The position numbers and the translations under genes are program-made. From a virus, in IMG/VR virus record IMGVR_UViG_3300021598_000629, positions 1 to 36,577 of that record: DNA of 36,577 nt. One strand, 5' to 3'. Positions 35,794-36,577 of the stretch are shown here, piece by piece. The notes beneath the pieces were generated by a model. That model was not told the origin of the DNA. It worked only from the letters and a program-made list of their open reading frames with translations, and ran no database searches. Numbering within the stretch: position 1 is the stretch's first letter; each line of letters begins with the position of its first letter.

Positions 35794-36193
35794 CTATCGC
35801 TCCTCCTGTTACCCACGCTGTACAGCTACGTGTGCCAGCGCATTTAAAATGTAAGAAATTACAGTAGCCTAGATCTGCTTTGTGTATAGTAGCCATAGTA
35901 TCAGCACTGGGCTCATCGCCCTTAGCACCATCTTCAATACACTTCCACATCTTGTCTGATACATCAAATGCAGCACAGTTACCACACAGCATTGTCTTGG
36001 CAGTTTTCTCTGTGATGTTCCAACGCCGGGCAGCTTGTTTCCAATAACTTTCAGGCTCGTCTGGATTAGCAGGACCATAGTGATACTCATCTATAGCTTT
36101 CTGACGATTCTTTAGATTAACATCTATGTCATAAGTCGCTATAGGACAGCCCTTGTTGGCTGCTTCTACTATGTTTATGTATTTTCTATACAT
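35771..36193 (-). CDS. Conserved Cys-containing phage protein
   Basis: A 140-residue protein with GCPIATYDIDVNLKNRQKAIDEYHYGP at the start and a Cys cluster: CGNC (70-73), Cys85, YC (111), FKC (118), SC (124), the last three in LGYCNFLHFKCAGTRSCTAW. From memory this family recurs in T4-like aquatic phages without known function. The spacing could hold an Fe-S cluster or zinc; a high-potential-iron-protein-like pattern is one possibility. It follows the partial virion gene by 1 base. Confidence 0.75.
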   Translation of the reverse strand: MYRKYINIVEAANKGCPIATYDIDVNLKNRQKAIDEYHYGPANPDEPESYWKQAARRWNITEKTAKTMLCGNCAAFDVSDKMWKCIEDGAKGDEPSADTMATIHKADLGYCNFLHFKCAGTRSCTAWVTGGAIDDKDRTE

Positions 36194-36194
36194 T

Positions 36195-36577
36195 TCAATT
36201 CCCTACCAATAATAAATCAAAGGCTGCGGTGTATCTGCCGTTGTTGGTTCTACCTGATACTCGCACATCAATATCCGACTTTTCTGGGATGGGTGGCGGG
36301 AATGCAAAGTCATAAGTGTATTGACCACCGGTGCCGCCCACTTCAAAGGTGTGCTGTGTTCTAAAACTTTCTTCGCCAAAATATCTCACAAACATATTGC
36401 CTGTGGCATCAGACCCGCTTTGTGCTGAAGCAGTGCCTTTGTAAAGATAGCCAGTATATCCAGCAGGTACAGTGTACACAGCCATTAGTGTCTGTCCTTT
36501 GGTAGCAGTGATACGAGCCACTGTGGTTGAATTTCGTTGTATGTCAATGTTGCCTACATTTGTAGTGCCGTCTGCTA
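36195..36577 (-). CDS. Partial virion structural protein (runs off the window)
   Basis: The frame is open to the window edge; the visible GTG at 36521 is internal, because the codons upstream (ADGTTNVGNIDIQRNSTTVA) read as protein. The visible 127 residues are beta-rich (TATKGQTLMAVYTVPAGYTGYLYKG, FRTQHTFEVGGTGGQYTYDF, PPPIPEKSDIDVRVSG), typical of the C-terminal domain of a T4-like virion or fibre-associated protein. N-terminus lies beyond the window. Confidence 0.65.
   Translation of the reverse strand, partial: ADGTTNVGNIDIQRNSTTVARITATKGQTLMAVYTVPAGYTGYLYKGTASAQSGSDATGNMFVRYFGEESFRTQHTFEVGGTGGQYTYDFAFPPPIPEKSDIDVRVSGRTNNGRYTAAFDLLLVGN

Noticed and set aside
1-36577. CRISPR array, insertion sequence or integrase
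   Set aside because: No regularly spaced repeats, transposase, integrase or IS-type terminal repeats were seen; the only inverted repeat of note is the end junction and short hairpins.

Overview
This window looks like the virion-gene and auxiliary-gene side of a T4-like myovirus genome, read mostly from the minus strand. Evidence for a T4-type phage: exact or near-exact T4 late-promoter octamers (TATAAATA) in front of transcription units, a class I ribonucleotide reductase pair (nrdA-nrdB) with glutaredoxin, a PAAR spike-tip protein, a beta-helix tail fibre/spike, a long run of small overlapping virion-type genes, and strong SD-led packing. The DnaK, IscU, IscA and ErpA proteins are close to beta/gammaproteobacterial versions, and the phage carries a circularly permuted tmRNA gene, an arrangement known in alphaproteobacteria, some betaproteobacteria and some cyanobacteria. 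I infer a proteobacterial host, perhaps a betaproteobacterium. Host identity is inference.

Layout. 1-208: an imperfect inverted repeat carrying a second copy of the 3' end of pcyX, probably a contig-end fold-back. 165-4132 (minus): dnaK, hsp20, clpS, heme oxygenase and a PcyX-type bilin reductase, tightly packed. 4220-7265: MazG-like, DEDDh exonuclease, ribosomal protein bS21, an unknown and a membrane/coiled-coil protein. 7282-9373: three lipoproteins, a small membrane protein and a SleB-type cell wall hydrolase, with two good sigma70-type promoters. 9590-12499: radical SAM protein, a conserved phage protein and an outer-membrane beta-barrel. 12582-14026: a plus-strand reading frame interrupted by one stop, then a permuted two-piece tmRNA with a microprotein in its intervening segment, cspA and four tiny genes behind a late promoter. 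14033-20462: unknowns, class II aldolase, glutaredoxin, nrdB, nrdA. 20497-32150: virion and virion-associated genes (tail fibre, PD-(D/E)XK nuclease, two very basic proteins, nucleotidyltransferase plus KxDG ligase-like pair, PAAR). 32173-33996: short UDP-glucose dehydrogenase-like enzyme and iscU-iscA-erpA. 34130-35393 is a plus-strand block (two small proteins, alpha/beta hydrolase, conserved small protein). 35487-36577 (minus): a small protein, a Cys-rich protein, a Cys-containing conserved protein and a partial virion protein.

How it may work together. Three host-takeover themes stand out. Translation: bS21, tmRNA and CspA. Proteostasis: DnaK, Hsp20 and ClpS. Iron/tetrapyrrole: heme oxygenase opens heme to biliverdin and frees iron, PcyX reduces biliverdin (the studied phage PcyX makes phycoerythrobilin), and IscU/IscA/ErpA build and deliver Fe-S clusters, which ferredoxin (the PcyX electron donor) and radical SAM enzymes need. 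The most striking item is the permuted tmRNA: both pieces, the tag ANSSEYALAA and a matching acceptor stem with the G3-U70 alanine identity pair can be read directly. All function calls rest on reading motifs by eye and on remembered families; no database search was run.
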